Made by a program: the position numbers and the translations under genes. The notes beneath the pieces were generated by a model that saw only the letters and a list, made by a program, of their open reading frames with translations, had not been told where the DNA came from and searched no databases. A stretch of DNA of 64,000 nt, from assembly GCA_036874045.1 (NCBI GenBank), contig CM072342.1, positions 9,635,501 through 9,699,500 of the forward strand, read 5' to 3'. This DNA is from Cymodocea nodosa (taxonomy: Eukaryota; Streptophyta; Magnoliopsida; Alismatales; Cymodoceaceae). Positions 48,011 through 59,400 of this stretch are shown here, in pieces (position 1 is the first letter of the stretch; each line of letters opens with the position of its first letter).

Positions 48011-49698
48011 TATAACTTTGACCTGTATAACACTATTTTGTACTCTCCTTCATAAATAATGAAATTTTATATTATGTGTATTTGATGTAATTGACATATG
48101 ATGTAAATGAGGATCATTTTTTAGAAGATGTAAAGTACAAAATTATTAATTATTTCTTGAAAAATCTTATATATTATAAAGACATATATCAAATAATAAC
48201 AATATTTATAATATAAGAAAAACCGTTAAAACATGAGGAAGGGTCTTAAGAACAAAAGTAATAAAGTAACACATAAAAGACAAATTAAACACCCTAAACC
48301 CTTCTACTTTTCTACTTGCCTTTTCTTTTTTGTTCTTTGTTCCAACATCTAGCATCATCACCAACTAGCTGGGTGTTGTTACGATGAGCACCACCACCTC
48401 TAAGAGTAACCATTGTAGGTAGTTGCTGAAAACAAGCATGGCCATGTTCATTAATGTTTTTTCTGGTAATGGCCAAGTTTATTAATGTCATTGTTGTATG
48501 AACAAGCGCCACCAGGCTTGATGTCGACGGACAAATTAATTCCTGCCATTTCTATAAGGATTACGGATGGTGTGGGTCGAAAGTTAAAGGGTCTGTGTGC
48601 TGCCTGGATTTGAAAGGGCATTAGATTATCTAGCTAATTAAGGGGCGCATGCATGTATAGGATGTGTGGGCTAGCTGGCTTTGAAAGGGAATATATTTAT
48701 AGGGCTTGCATTACATCATGTGGAAGATTTCTTTTGAATTACTAAGAAAATTTAAATATCAATATTTTAAACTTTGTTGTATGGAATCATACTTTTATGC
48801 CATTGTCATAAGTCATCTTGTATGGATAGATTTTTGTTTTGTATCGTACGACTTTGTTATTTAATTACTTCGAATATAATTTAATCTGTTTTTTTAGCCT
48901 CAAAGAATGTGTGAAGAATTTATTCACATCACGCCTAAAGTTGACGTGAAACTTCATAACGATATTTTCTTATTAAAAATAAACTTGGCTAGATTAATAG
49001 ATGTGAAATTGAGGGCTGATTGCAACACGAAATTAAATTCGTCTAGGTTTTTACGTAATAACCACGTAATTTCGAAACCCTCTTCCAACTCTTGTGAGGT
49101 TTGACTCAATCTATTCCCACTCGACTGACAATGACAGACATTCTTTTTAACAAAATTGACCATCCGTATCAAAATAAATTCAAATCATAGATGTACACAA
49201 AATAAAGTTACGATTGTGTCTATATATGACATCATTCACATACATAATTACCGGAATTTTTTAAACACAGAACGCATGTGGTGTGGGCGCGCATATATAA
49301 ACAAATAAAAACAGTCGTGTATATTGTAAAATTAAAATAAATTTAAATTCTTATAAATACCGAAAATATTACTATTATTAAAAAATTAACTGTGTATATT
49401 TTCCTGGCTCTTCTTGAAGAAGAGCATGACCTAAAAAAAGAGAACAATTACACGCTATCATCAATCATAAATTATCATCTCCACTTACAATCCACGACTA
49501 ATTAATTGCAATAAGCTTTTTTGACGAAATTAATTACAATTAGTTAATTAAGTAATATTAGACGATTTCATATTTTAAATCTTATTATATACGTCGTCTT
49601 CTTTGCCTTCTTCTTTCAGATATCGAAAAAAGAATCTTTAACTCGTTCAAGCCTTGTATATTATAGACAACCTGACCTTGTCTCCCCTGAACTCTCCC
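48011..49698. other. Low-copy intergenic DNA upstream of the proline-rich gene
   Basis: No gene or repeat could be supported. Several short open frames (for example 48312-48512 minus, 48907-49104 plus) lack recognisable domains. The last part forms the 5' flank of the proline-rich gene. Confidence 0.5.
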
Positions 49699-49707
49699 TA
49701 TATAAAC
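49699..49707 (+). promoter_or_regulatory. TATA box of the proline-rich gene
   Basis: CTATATAAA, a near-ideal plant TATA box, lies about 50 bases before the ATG at 49756. A transcription start near 49732-49738 would leave a very short leader of about 20 bases. Confidence 0.7.
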
Positions 49708-49755
49708 CCTCCCGATCTCGGCCACCATCGACAATAGAAGTACGTAGGTGGATAT

Positions 49756-50430
49756 ATGCCAACTATGACTCTCCCCGCCGTCCTCCTCGTCATCGCTCTC
49801 GTAGCCTGCACCACCCACACCCAGGGCTCCGTCCCAACTTCCGGATCTTCTCCCACGCAACCTCCGTCTCGTTCTCAGTCCGCTCGTCCTCCTCCTCCGC
49901 CGTCAACCTCGGGCGAGCCTCCTAGTTCACCGCCGGAATCTAAATCTCCTCCTCCGTCGCCACCATCGGGCGAGCCTCCTAGTTCACCGCCAGAATCCAA
50001 ATCTCCTCCTCCCTCGCCACCATCGGGCGAGCCTCCTAGTTCACCGCCGGAATCCAAATCTCCTCCTCCCTCGCCACCATCGGGCGAGCCTCCTAGTTCA
50101 CCGCCGGAATCCAAATCTCCTCCTCCCTCGCCACCATCGGGCAAGCCTCCTAGTTCACCGCCGGAATCCAAATCTCCTCCTCCCTCGCCACCATCGGGCG
50201 TGCCTCCTAGTTCACCGCCGGAATCCAAATCTCCTCCTCCGTCGCCACCCTCGGGCAAGCCTCCTAGTTCACCGCCGGAATCCAAATCTCCTCCTTCGTC
50301 GCCACCGGAATCCAAAAATCATCATGGGCACGATCACCCAGCAAATTCGAAAGGTGCCGACTACCCCCGAAGGACGGTCGGATGGGTGACCGCTGCCGTC
50401 GTTGCCATCGTTATGCTTTCTGCCTTCTAG
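49756..50430 (+). CDS. Secreted proline-rich (extensin/AGP-like) cell-wall protein, probable GPI anchor
   Basis: An intronless frame of 224 codons. Residues 1-24 form a signal peptide (MPTMTLPAVLLVIALVACTT, then HTQG). Residues 25-52 are Ser/Thr/Pro-rich with a run of five Pro. Residues 53-185 are seven 19-residue repeats of the type GEPPSSPPESKSPPPSPPS; position 2 varies (Glu, Lys or Val) and the last repeat is altered near its end. SPPP and SPP motifs are sites for proline hydroxylation and O-glycosylation in extensins and arabinogalactan proteins. A His/Asp-rich linker (HHGHDH) follows. The end (residues 207-224) is hydrophobic with no tail after it, as in GPI-anchor signals, with a plausible anchor site in NSKGAD; a membrane span is the alternative. 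The protein therefore probably sits at the outer face of the plasma membrane or in the wall. The first ATG is used; a second at codon 4 would also keep the signal. The coding DNA is far more GC-rich than its surroundings. Confidence 0.85.
   Translation: MPTMTLPAVLLVIALVACTTHTQGSVPTSGSSPTQPPSRSQSARPPPPPSTSGEPPSSPPESKSPPPSPPSGEPPSSPPESKSPPPSPPSGEPPSSPPESKSPPPSPPSGEPPSSPPESKSPPPSPPSGKPPSSPPESKSPPPSPPSGVPPSSPPESKSPPPSPPSGKPPSSPPESKSPPSSPPESKNHHGHDHPANSKGADYPRRTVGWVTAAVVAIVMLSAF
49912..50310 (+). repeat. Seven 57-bp coding tandem repeats
   Basis: In-frame repeats, each 57 bases (19 codons), nearly identical at the DNA level (GCCTCCTAGTTCACCGCCGG recurs in all seven). The near identity points to recent unequal exchange or slippage, so repeat number may differ between individuals. 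The antisense strand is open through the array only because of the repeat pattern. Confidence 0.9.
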
Positions 50431-52347
50431 ATTGCATCCGATCAGCTCTCGGCCTTTGATCGAATGGTTTCCAGTGTACTTACTCTTTCGATTTAGCGTC
50501 GTCACTCCACTGAATATTTTCGTACTATTTTCTTCATGCATGTGCCTTTTTTTTCCTTTTTTTTTTATATTGGCAATTCTTTCTGGATGCATGCATTATC
50601 GTGTAAACTTTCCTTCCATAACGTTATGTATTTTTTTTCCCTTGTGTAAACTTTCTTACCATATTTTATGTATGTTCACGATATATTTATATATGTAAAG
50701 TACATATTGGGTTTTTCGCTGAAATCTAGTTTCTTGCGTATTAAGTTTCTTGTGATACAATATTTTTTCCCTGTGGTGCATTGGATAGCGTATGTGAGTT
50801 TCGTGAATTTAAATGTAATCTAATTTAATTTAATTCAATTCAGATTACTTTGTTCAAACAAAGTTTACGTTGAAAATGAACATGGAACTACGTGCATAAA
50901 CATATACATATAAGGTCGATTAGAAGTCGAGTTCGAGGATGTCGTAGATGTACGATGTCCGTTTGAAAATGGTTTCGATAAAAAAGTACTTTTGTGGAAA
51001 AATTATGGTATACGAACAGTTCGAAATCCAGACTAAAATTACAATTGGAAATGTAGTTTTTATCAATTGGTATTTTTTGTTGATTTAGGAGTTTATATAA
51101 CTACTTATTTCTATAGACTAATCTAACAGTGTTGTAATTTAAACTAAAAACGCTGAATGCAAAAATGTTGAATTTTAAAGCTAATGGAAAAAAGCTGAGT
51201 TCTTTCAACATTCTTAAAAACAAGCATATTTTTAAACATTAGATTAATATAATCATTCCCAAAATCAATCATTCTCAGTGAAAAACAAGCTCATTTGTGA
51301 TTGGCGGTGTTGCCGATCACAAATTCAAAATTCCAAATGTAACCTAAATCGTGATTTAACAAAAGAGGAATTCGACCGTCCAACTAAAAGCAAATGAGTC
51401 GTTCTTATAGAATTAAGCCACGTTGATTTGCTTTTTAAAACAGTAGTTTGTTCGACACTGGTCGTTAAACGAAACAAAAGAAAAAGGTTATAGATACTAC
51501 AATGTCTGGGCTCTGTGAGGAGGAACAACAAGAATATCTCCTTATCACATAGATAAATAGAGCTCAACGGGTTAATAATTCTATTCTCTCTAGCGTTTGT
51601 CAAACAACGTTATTTGATTTTTAAAATAGTACATTTACACTACGACAATAAAGGAATAAGGACTTTCTTTTGAAAATGGGAGGTGGCAGCGTTGGTGACC
51701 ATTCCCTGCATGAAAAATCACACCTAAAATCATAGAAATATAATTAAACGTAAACAAAATGAGAAAAATACATAAATATGATCCATTGGTGATGTTCCCA
51801 AGGATAGAATTTGTCCTGCCAGAGAAATGACAGTTACCGAGATAATAGGAGAAAAAATTCACAAATAAAAAAAAATTAAAAACCGTGAAAATCTCTCCCT
51901 TCTATTTTATCACAAGGCTAGTACCTGAATAAATAAGCTTCGACATAACATTCACGAATATAACGAAAGAAAATCCTAAATTCGATTTAATGCTATCAAG
52001 GTCAAACAAACTACCACATACAGCTGAACATTGACATCCATTACATCAGAGGTACACACTCATACGGTGACATTACATTCACAAGGCAAAAAGAGACACA
52101 CATGGCAACCAAATAAAGTATAGAATGACTACCTTCCGGCTAACATCCTTTTTGTGAATCCCTTAATAGGCTTAAAGTTGCAAGGAAATCAAAAGTGAAT
52201 TAGAAGTCCAATAAGTAATATACTAAAATTCAGAATAGTACTTAAATAAAGATGAGGTATTATTAAGGGGGTTTGTGCACATGGAGAGAAGGAAATCTTG
52301 GGAAATGAAATCATGGGAAAAGATTTCCTAGGGACTTAAATTATTTG
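50431..52347. other. Low-copy intergenic DNA; possible minus-strand exon remains
   Basis: No gene could be established. On the minus strand, acceptor-like sequences (TTTCATGCAG at about 51704-51713 and TCTCTGGCAG at about 51817-51826) precede short open stretches, and a donor-like AAG/GTAGTC lies near 52133. These could be the 3' end of a host gene on the minus strand, but no product is recognisable. The downstream region of the proline-rich gene is T-rich with no clear signal. Confidence 0.3.
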
Positions 52348-55300
52348 TGTTGAACTTTGAAGGGACCTTTTTAGTTGACTCACAAGCACCATACTAGGAT
52401 TATTAATTCTCTAATCTTACCTAATTTGTAAGTAGAAGAGAAAATGAAGAAAATCTCTCACACAAGAATACAAAAATTTATATGATTCAACAATAGCCTA
52501 CGTTTACAGGGTATCTGATGTTTTCTATGAGCTTTGACACAATCAACTATATATTTTACAATCTCGTCAATGCTTATATACTACCTAAAACCTAAGATTA
52601 ATAAACCTTAATTACAATAGAGCCATTTAATCAATATAGAAACCTTCCAAAAAAACAACGAGTCTTTGGAACCTTTCAACGAAACCTTCCAAAAATTGCA
52701 ATATTTTTGGAGCTTTTTGACCTTAACTCTTCGAAGAAACACTTTCTGCACCTATCAGAGTGTTGAAATTTGAATGGACCTACTTGGGTGAATCACTTAT
52801 GTGATTCTGGAAGAAGAGAATGAACAAGAAGAAAGAAAGAAACACAATCAAGAACACAGGATTTACGTGGTTTGACAAGCAGCCTACATCTACAAGATGT
52901 TTGGTGGTTTCTTGAGTTTTGGTGCAATCAGCTACAATGTTTTACAATCTCATTAATACTTATATATAACCCAAAACCTAAGGTTAAAGCCATTAATTAC
53001 AATAGAGCCATTCAATTTTTGGAATGTTTCAGATGAAACTTTCTAAATAGCTTTTGACTTTTGGATACTTGTGGGTGAAATCCTTCAAAAGCTCTCTAGT
53101 GCCTCTGACTCAATTTTGGAAGGTTTCGAATGAAACCTTCTGAAGAGCTTCTAACTTTCGAATACTTGAGGGTGAAACCTTTTGAAAGCTCTCCAATGCA
53201 CTTGTCAGACCTATCAGATACTTTATCTAGGTCTTCTTGTGAAACTCTCTAAAAGAGCAAGTATTTCAAAAGGTTTAAGTTCAAAACCTTTCGAACCCCC
53301 CTTAAGTTTTGTGTGAAATGACACCTTCCACTTTAAACTATCTGAATTCCTCTAGATTTTTGGATACTTTCTGGTGTAACTATCCAAAGACACCTAGACC
53401 CACTTAAACTTCATTTCAGAATGTTCTAGCTGTAACCTTTTGAAAAATCTTATCATTCGGAAGGTTTAGACTAGAAACCTTTTGAAAGCACCTATTTGTC
53501 AAAACGTTTCAACTGAAACCTTCTGACTAGTGGTGGTCCATCTTGTGCCATATGTAACGCTTTTATGTGTTATTAAATTAATAGTAAAAGCACAAATTTT
53601 ACATTTATAACCATAAGCGCACGATGTCCATTGTAATAAGCATGTGCAAGTATGGGTCGAATCCATAAGGAGTTTCTCTTAAATAATTTTTATTAAAATG
53701 ATTATCTGATTAAATATCCACATTAAACTAACTCATAATTAAACTCTAATTACTTAATATTAATATACAAAATTTATAGCACAATTAAGGTTTATAAGAT
53801 TACCCCAAAATCCAATTAATTCTTAAGTTATATAAGATATTCAAGAAATCAATGAGTATCAATCCTGGAATCACAGAATTTATGCTTGAATTTTAACTCT
53901 AATAACTTCCAACTTGAATGTTTAAAAATCCAGAATAAATAACAGTTGGAAAGATCCTCGGAATATCTTTAAAATGGCAGTGATTTCATGGATTAACTCA
54001 AATTAAAACGTTGGCAATATCTTATTTAAGAAAGGGGCGCAGACAGTTATGGAAACTTTCCAAAAATGCACCTTTGGTGCAAAAATCAAATCTCTATCAA
54101 ATCTTCATGAAATGCTACGAAATAAGTGTGCTTGAAAGTAGATCTGTTACACTAACAAGGAAAATTTACAGAACTAAATTCCACAAAATACATGACGCAA
54201 GCACAACACAGCACAGGCGTCGAGCTCAAAACTAGCACTCGATAGAGACTCAAAACCGCTAATACCTTTACAAAATAAAATCAAAAATCTTCGAAAAACA
54301 TTCTAAAAAATTCTAAAACTTTGTAAACTTGTTCTACACTCATTATACTTACAAAACAAAATAAAAAACAGCATTTAAAGATGACGAACAAGTGGATACA
54401 ATTCAAACAAAAACTACTAACAATCTGGCCATCTAAGAAATGTAAAGCTGCCTTCACATCATCACATTCATTCACACTATATATATGATATGAACTCAAT
54501 TCTTATTTCAATTAACATCAAAAAAATATATGATCTTTAATTTAGAACATTTGAAACAAAGATTTATGCATAGAATTTCATTCTTCCACATACTCAAACT
54601 ATACTCATACATATAAAATTGTAAAACATGAAAACTAGTATGAGGATCTCTCCTTTTCATCATACCTTTTAATCTTCCACATTTCTTCAAGCAAGAACTC
54701 CCTAAAGTCCTTGAAATCAATGCTCCACAAGGCTGTCACCACTTGTAGCACGTCCAAATGAAGCTTCTAGGGTTGCTTGAAGAAGAATGGTGCACGTACT
54801 CAAGATCTTGCCTCCAAGACCTACAACTTTGGCTTCCACATCTAAGGATGGTGCTTCCGATGACTCAACCCTGAAGATCCTAACCTTTTTCTCCACTCCA
54901 AATTAGTCACACGAGCCTCCTAACCCACCAAGATCAACGCCCAAGGAGATCCTAACGTATGGCCATCTGAATTGAAGAGAAGCTGTCTTCTAGGAAGAGT
55001 GGAAGACGCCAAGGCTCACCATTCTTGAAGGGAGCTTGTTCAAGATCAAGGGGAAGATGAGACTTTCTAGATGGAGATGCTGGAATGGCTGGAACTACCA
55101 GCTACAATTTGTTGGAAGAGGAGGAGATAACCTAGAATTGAGTAGTCAAATACTTTAAATAGTCTAGGCTTTTGTTGCTTGATCTCCAATAAGTTACATC
55201 TAATGGCCCATGCTTTTTTCCTCTTTAATCCATCTTGATTTCATGATTTATTTACCTATAAAACTCAAAACCATGTTGGATGCACATATACATTGAATAT

Positions 55301-56226
55301 AAATCATATGATGCAATTATAATATATATGCATGCATGAGTTACCATATATGGAAAGTTGCCAAATTAGGAAGGTTTTGGTCCACAACTTCTTCACATGT
55401 GCATACTTGAATTACTTGAAATTCTTTAGTTTAACATCATCTTTAAGTGATTTAGCAATCATAAAATGTATATAAAGTCATTCATTGAAGAATTATAAAA
55501 ATCATGTCTAATACAAGGGCTATTGACTAGGTGTTTAATTGATAAAGGATAAATTTGTACATTATCAACTATTTAATCCCTAATTCATGCATATGTCTAA
55601 AAATATGATTTTCATGTAATCCTTTATAAGAACATATATAATGATGACTTATAATACTTAATATGCATGAATTAACATATATAAAATGCACAAATTGATA
55701 CTTTACAACATACTCCACACCTATACCACTTAACCCAACAATCTCCCACTTGGAGTCTAACATAAGGATTCATTGAATTCTATATTCTTGGCTCATGATT
55801 CTTTACTCTGCAACAATAGCTCAAGGCACCACACCATGCCTCCTATAGTCAGTTATCTTGGAGGCCAATTAAGGCCATACATAGCCTTATTTTCTATAAA
55901 GTTATAACTTTAGTTAACATATTTGCAGCATTATCAGTACTAGCAATCTTTTGCAAATTTAGCTTGTTTTGCTCAATCTCTTCTCTTATGAAATGAAAAA
56001 TCATTCTCATATGTTTGGACCTTGAATGAAATTTGGGGTTTTTAGCGTGATAGATGGCACTTTGACTATCAAAAAATAGAATGCTTCTTGTTTATCTATG
56101 CCCCAATTCAGTTAGAACATTCTCTTACTAGATTCTCTCCTTATCAAAAAATAGAATACTTCTTCTCTTATGAAATAAAAAATCATTCTACATATTAAGC
56201 TTTTGTGGTTGAGAGTGTAACAATAT
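52348..56226 (-). mobile_element. Second copia copy: LTR pieces and pol end, minus strand
   Basis: Related to the 362-44380 copia element but diverged. LTR sequence starts TGTTGAAC at 52348 and again TGTTGAAA at 52761, so two LTR copies lie head to tail; the second runs to 53552 and resumes at 55708-55740 after a solo LTR insertion. Next to it is the minus-strand polypurine tract (about 55741-55752, AAGTGGGAGATT), then the RNase H end of pol (55860-56226, compare 1497-1830). The rest of the element is not in the window. It is broken. Confidence 0.75.
53553..55707 (-). mobile_element. Second copy of the 2.15-kb probable solo LTR
   Basis: The insert begins TGTAACGC and ends TTTACA, 2155 bp, against 2154 bp for the copy at 16135. 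Flanks are CCATA and ACATA, one base from a perfect duplication. It lies in the LTR of the second copia copy. The block at 53600-53680 (ATAAGCGCACGATG, then GTGCAAGTATGGGTCGA) matches the first copy. No coding capacity is evident. Confidence 0.75.
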
Positions 56227-56494
56227 TGATGGGATTGAATGGCACATTAGAGTGGGGGTGAATAGTATCCTAATTAGATTTAAGTTGCTTTTAAAAATTT
56301 CAGAAGTTGTTGACACTAATGAACCCTGATTAATTGATTTATATCAGAAATGCAATGCAAAAAGTAAATAACATGAAAGATTTTATAGTGGTTCTCCAAA
56401 ATTGGTAGTTTACTCCTCAAGGCCACAACTTTAAGAATTCCACTAAGTACTTTTAAGGCGAAGCACAAACCTTAAATAAGTTGCTTTTGTAGGT
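56227..56494 (-). repeat. SIRE-type LTR fragment
   Basis: TGATGGGATTGAATGGC followed by AGAGTGGGGGTGAATAG matches the reverse complement of the SIRE LTR end at 41860-41895. The following text (GTGGTTCTCC, CTCCTCAAGGCCACAAC, ATTCCACTAAG, GGCGAAGCACAAACCTTA) is also typical of SIRE/Maximus LTRs. It is cut short by the Athila LTR at 56495. Confidence 0.6.
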
Positions 56495-59400
56495 TGTTTG
56501 GTTTGTTTTTATGTTTATTTTAATAATTTCTTTTAGAAGTAAACAAACAACTTTTCACACAAATTAGCTATTAAGTCTAATTTGTATTTTAACCGCAAGC
56601 ACATAATGTCTGTTGTATTTGTGTGCAAGTATAGGTCGATCTCATAGAGATTGATTAAGAATTATGTACTATTTTGATTTTTATAACTAGAGTTTTATAT
56701 GTGTTCACTTAAGTACTCTGTTGAGTTACTTCGTTGAGTTACAGTTAATTCAATGGACTAACCTCATGGACTTAAGTTAACTCTACGAGCCTAACTTGTA
56801 ATTTCCAATTAAATGTTGCTATTCATAATGGAATTTGGCCATCCATTAGGTAGTTCCATAGAATGTAAATAACATCAATTAAGCTTTTTAATGTTAGTTT
56901 ATATGGTATTTATCATTAATCAACACTAACATTCAAATATCTCAAATAGTAACCATTAAGATTTTTGGATATTCTATACGAATCAATTTCAGTAATCAAT
57001 AAGACTATTTTCTATTTTCTAAATCAAATAAACATAAAACATTCACAATATTGACAATAATAACATTAATCATGATACAAAACAAACAATACACACATAA
57101 ATGTTAACTATAAACACAAATAATTAGTTTTTGGTATTTTTGTTTTGATATGTTCCTAAAGATGAATGAAAGTTGAAATGTGTAAAAATTCTCAATCGAT
57201 AGTAAGAACTTCCGTCACTACATACGACACGATTACACCAATGGAAACTTAATCACTTATAGTCATGCCTCCTCTTCTTATAGAATCACGAACTGAGACT
57301 TGTATGTTGATCTCCTCTTCAATATATTGGCATCAACTTGAAACTAAGGTTAGAAGCTTTACGACCTCCTAAGAGATGAGTCGGTGCTTGGTGAAAATGG
57401 TTTCTCTTCCTGCGACACAATCATTCCTCACAGTGGTTGTTAGTCACTGTGTTTGGCTCGGAATCAACTAGATATCTAGAAACTATCCTCACAAACCTTT
57501 GATGGTTGGTGATTGTGGTGGTGTTGTGGAGCTTAAGAGAACTTTCGACACTTCTTGTAGTTAGCACAGTTCTCCACTTCTTTCCACCCCCTTTTCTTCA
57601 TCTTTCTCCTCTTCTTTTTATATTTCTTTCAATAGTAATTACTTCTGCCTAAATGATCGGTTGGATTTCCTTCATTCATATCAATGATGGTGGTTTCTTC
57701 TTCATTCCATGAGTTAATTCCTACGTGATACGTGTAATCGTGGTTTTCCTTTTAATTTCCTATTCCTACAACTACTAATAGTGGCATGTTAGAAAATAGT
57801 TGGTATGTGGAGTTAGTGTAACTTAATGGACTTACTTCGTGGACTTAACTGTTAACTCAATGGACTTCCTTCATTGAGTAAATCTTAACTCAACAGACTT
57901 AATATAAAATATATGCAATTCACGTGACATAATAAAACATTTAAATTCACACGTGCATAATGCTAACTTTACGATGATAAAAAGACATTTTGGATAGTTA
58001 CAAACTATAACTATCCGAAACTTATATGCATTTTGGATAGTTAGTGTTTGGGGTTTGTTACTTCTATTTTTAAACTTGTTTTGTTGTAAAAAGTTAAATC
58101 TTAAACTTGCTTATATCAATAATTTCTTTTAGAAGTAAACAAATAACCTTTCACACAAATTAGATATTAATTCCAATTTGTGCTTTAATTGTAAGTGTAC
58201 AGTGTATATTATATTTGTGTGCAAGTACAGGTCGATCTCACAAAGATTGAGTAAGAATTGTGTACTATTTCAATATTTATATTGGAGTATAAATGTGTTT
58301 AGTTAAGTACTCCGTTGAGTTACAGTTAACACAATAGACTAAGTTCGGTGAGTAATGGCTAACTCAACAGATTGACCTTATAGACTTAAGTTAACTCCAC
58401 GAGCCTATATTTCCAATTAAATACTACTATTTATAGAGGAATTCGACCAACCATTGTGTGGTTTCACAGATTGTAAATAACATCAATTAAGCTCTTTAAT
58501 GTTAGTTAATATTAAATTTATCATTAAGCAACACTAATATTTAGATATTTCAAACAGTAACCATTAAAATCTTTAAGTATCTAGAACAAATCAAGTTCAG
58601 TAAACAATAAAACTATTTTCTATTTTCTGAATCAAACAAACATAAAACATTCATAATACTGACAATGATAACATTAATCACAATACAAAACAAACAATAC
58701 AACACTTAAATGCTAAATGTAAACACAGATAATTTGTTGTTTTTGGTATTTTTATTTTGATATGGTCCTGAAGATGAATGAAAGGTAAAATGTAAAAATC
58801 TCTATCGACAGTAAAAACTTTCGTCACTACATGCGACGTGATTACACCATTGAAAACTTAATCACTTAGAATCTTGCCTCCTCTCCCTATAGAATCACAA
58901 ATCTAGAATTGTAAGATGATTTCCTCTTCAACATATTGGCATCAACCCGAAACCAAGGTTAGAAGCTTTATGATCTCTTGAGATATGAGTTGGTACTTGG
59001 TGAAAATAGCTTCCCTTCCCGTGACGCAATCACTCCTCATAGTGGTTGTCAATCACCGTGTTTGGCTCGGAATCGACCCGACATCAAGAAAGTATCCTCA
59101 CAGACCTCCAATGGTTGGTGATGTTGGTGGTGGTAGTGTGGAACTTCAAGGAACTTTCGATGCTTTTTGTAGTTAGCACGGTCCTCCACCTCTACACACA
59201 CACACTTCGTTTTTCTCCTCTTCTTTTATAATTCTTTCTATAGTAACTGCTTCTACTTAATTGATTGATTGGATTTCCTTCATTCATATCAACGATGGTG
59301 ATTTCTTCTTCATTTCACGAGTGAATTCCTATGTGATATGTGTAATCGTGGTTTTCCTTCGAATGTCCTATTTCTGTAACTACTACAGTGGCATATTAGT

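Noticed and set aside
48312-48549. Short minus-strand frames that might encode a small peptide
   Set aside because: Very short, no signal peptide, no similarity I recognise, and no convincing promoter.
49875-50315. Long open frame on the minus strand opposite the proline-rich gene (Gly/Asp-rich)
   Set aside because: It is open only because the sense strand is a 57-bp in-frame repeat; the plus-strand frame has the signal peptide, TATA box and C-terminal signal.
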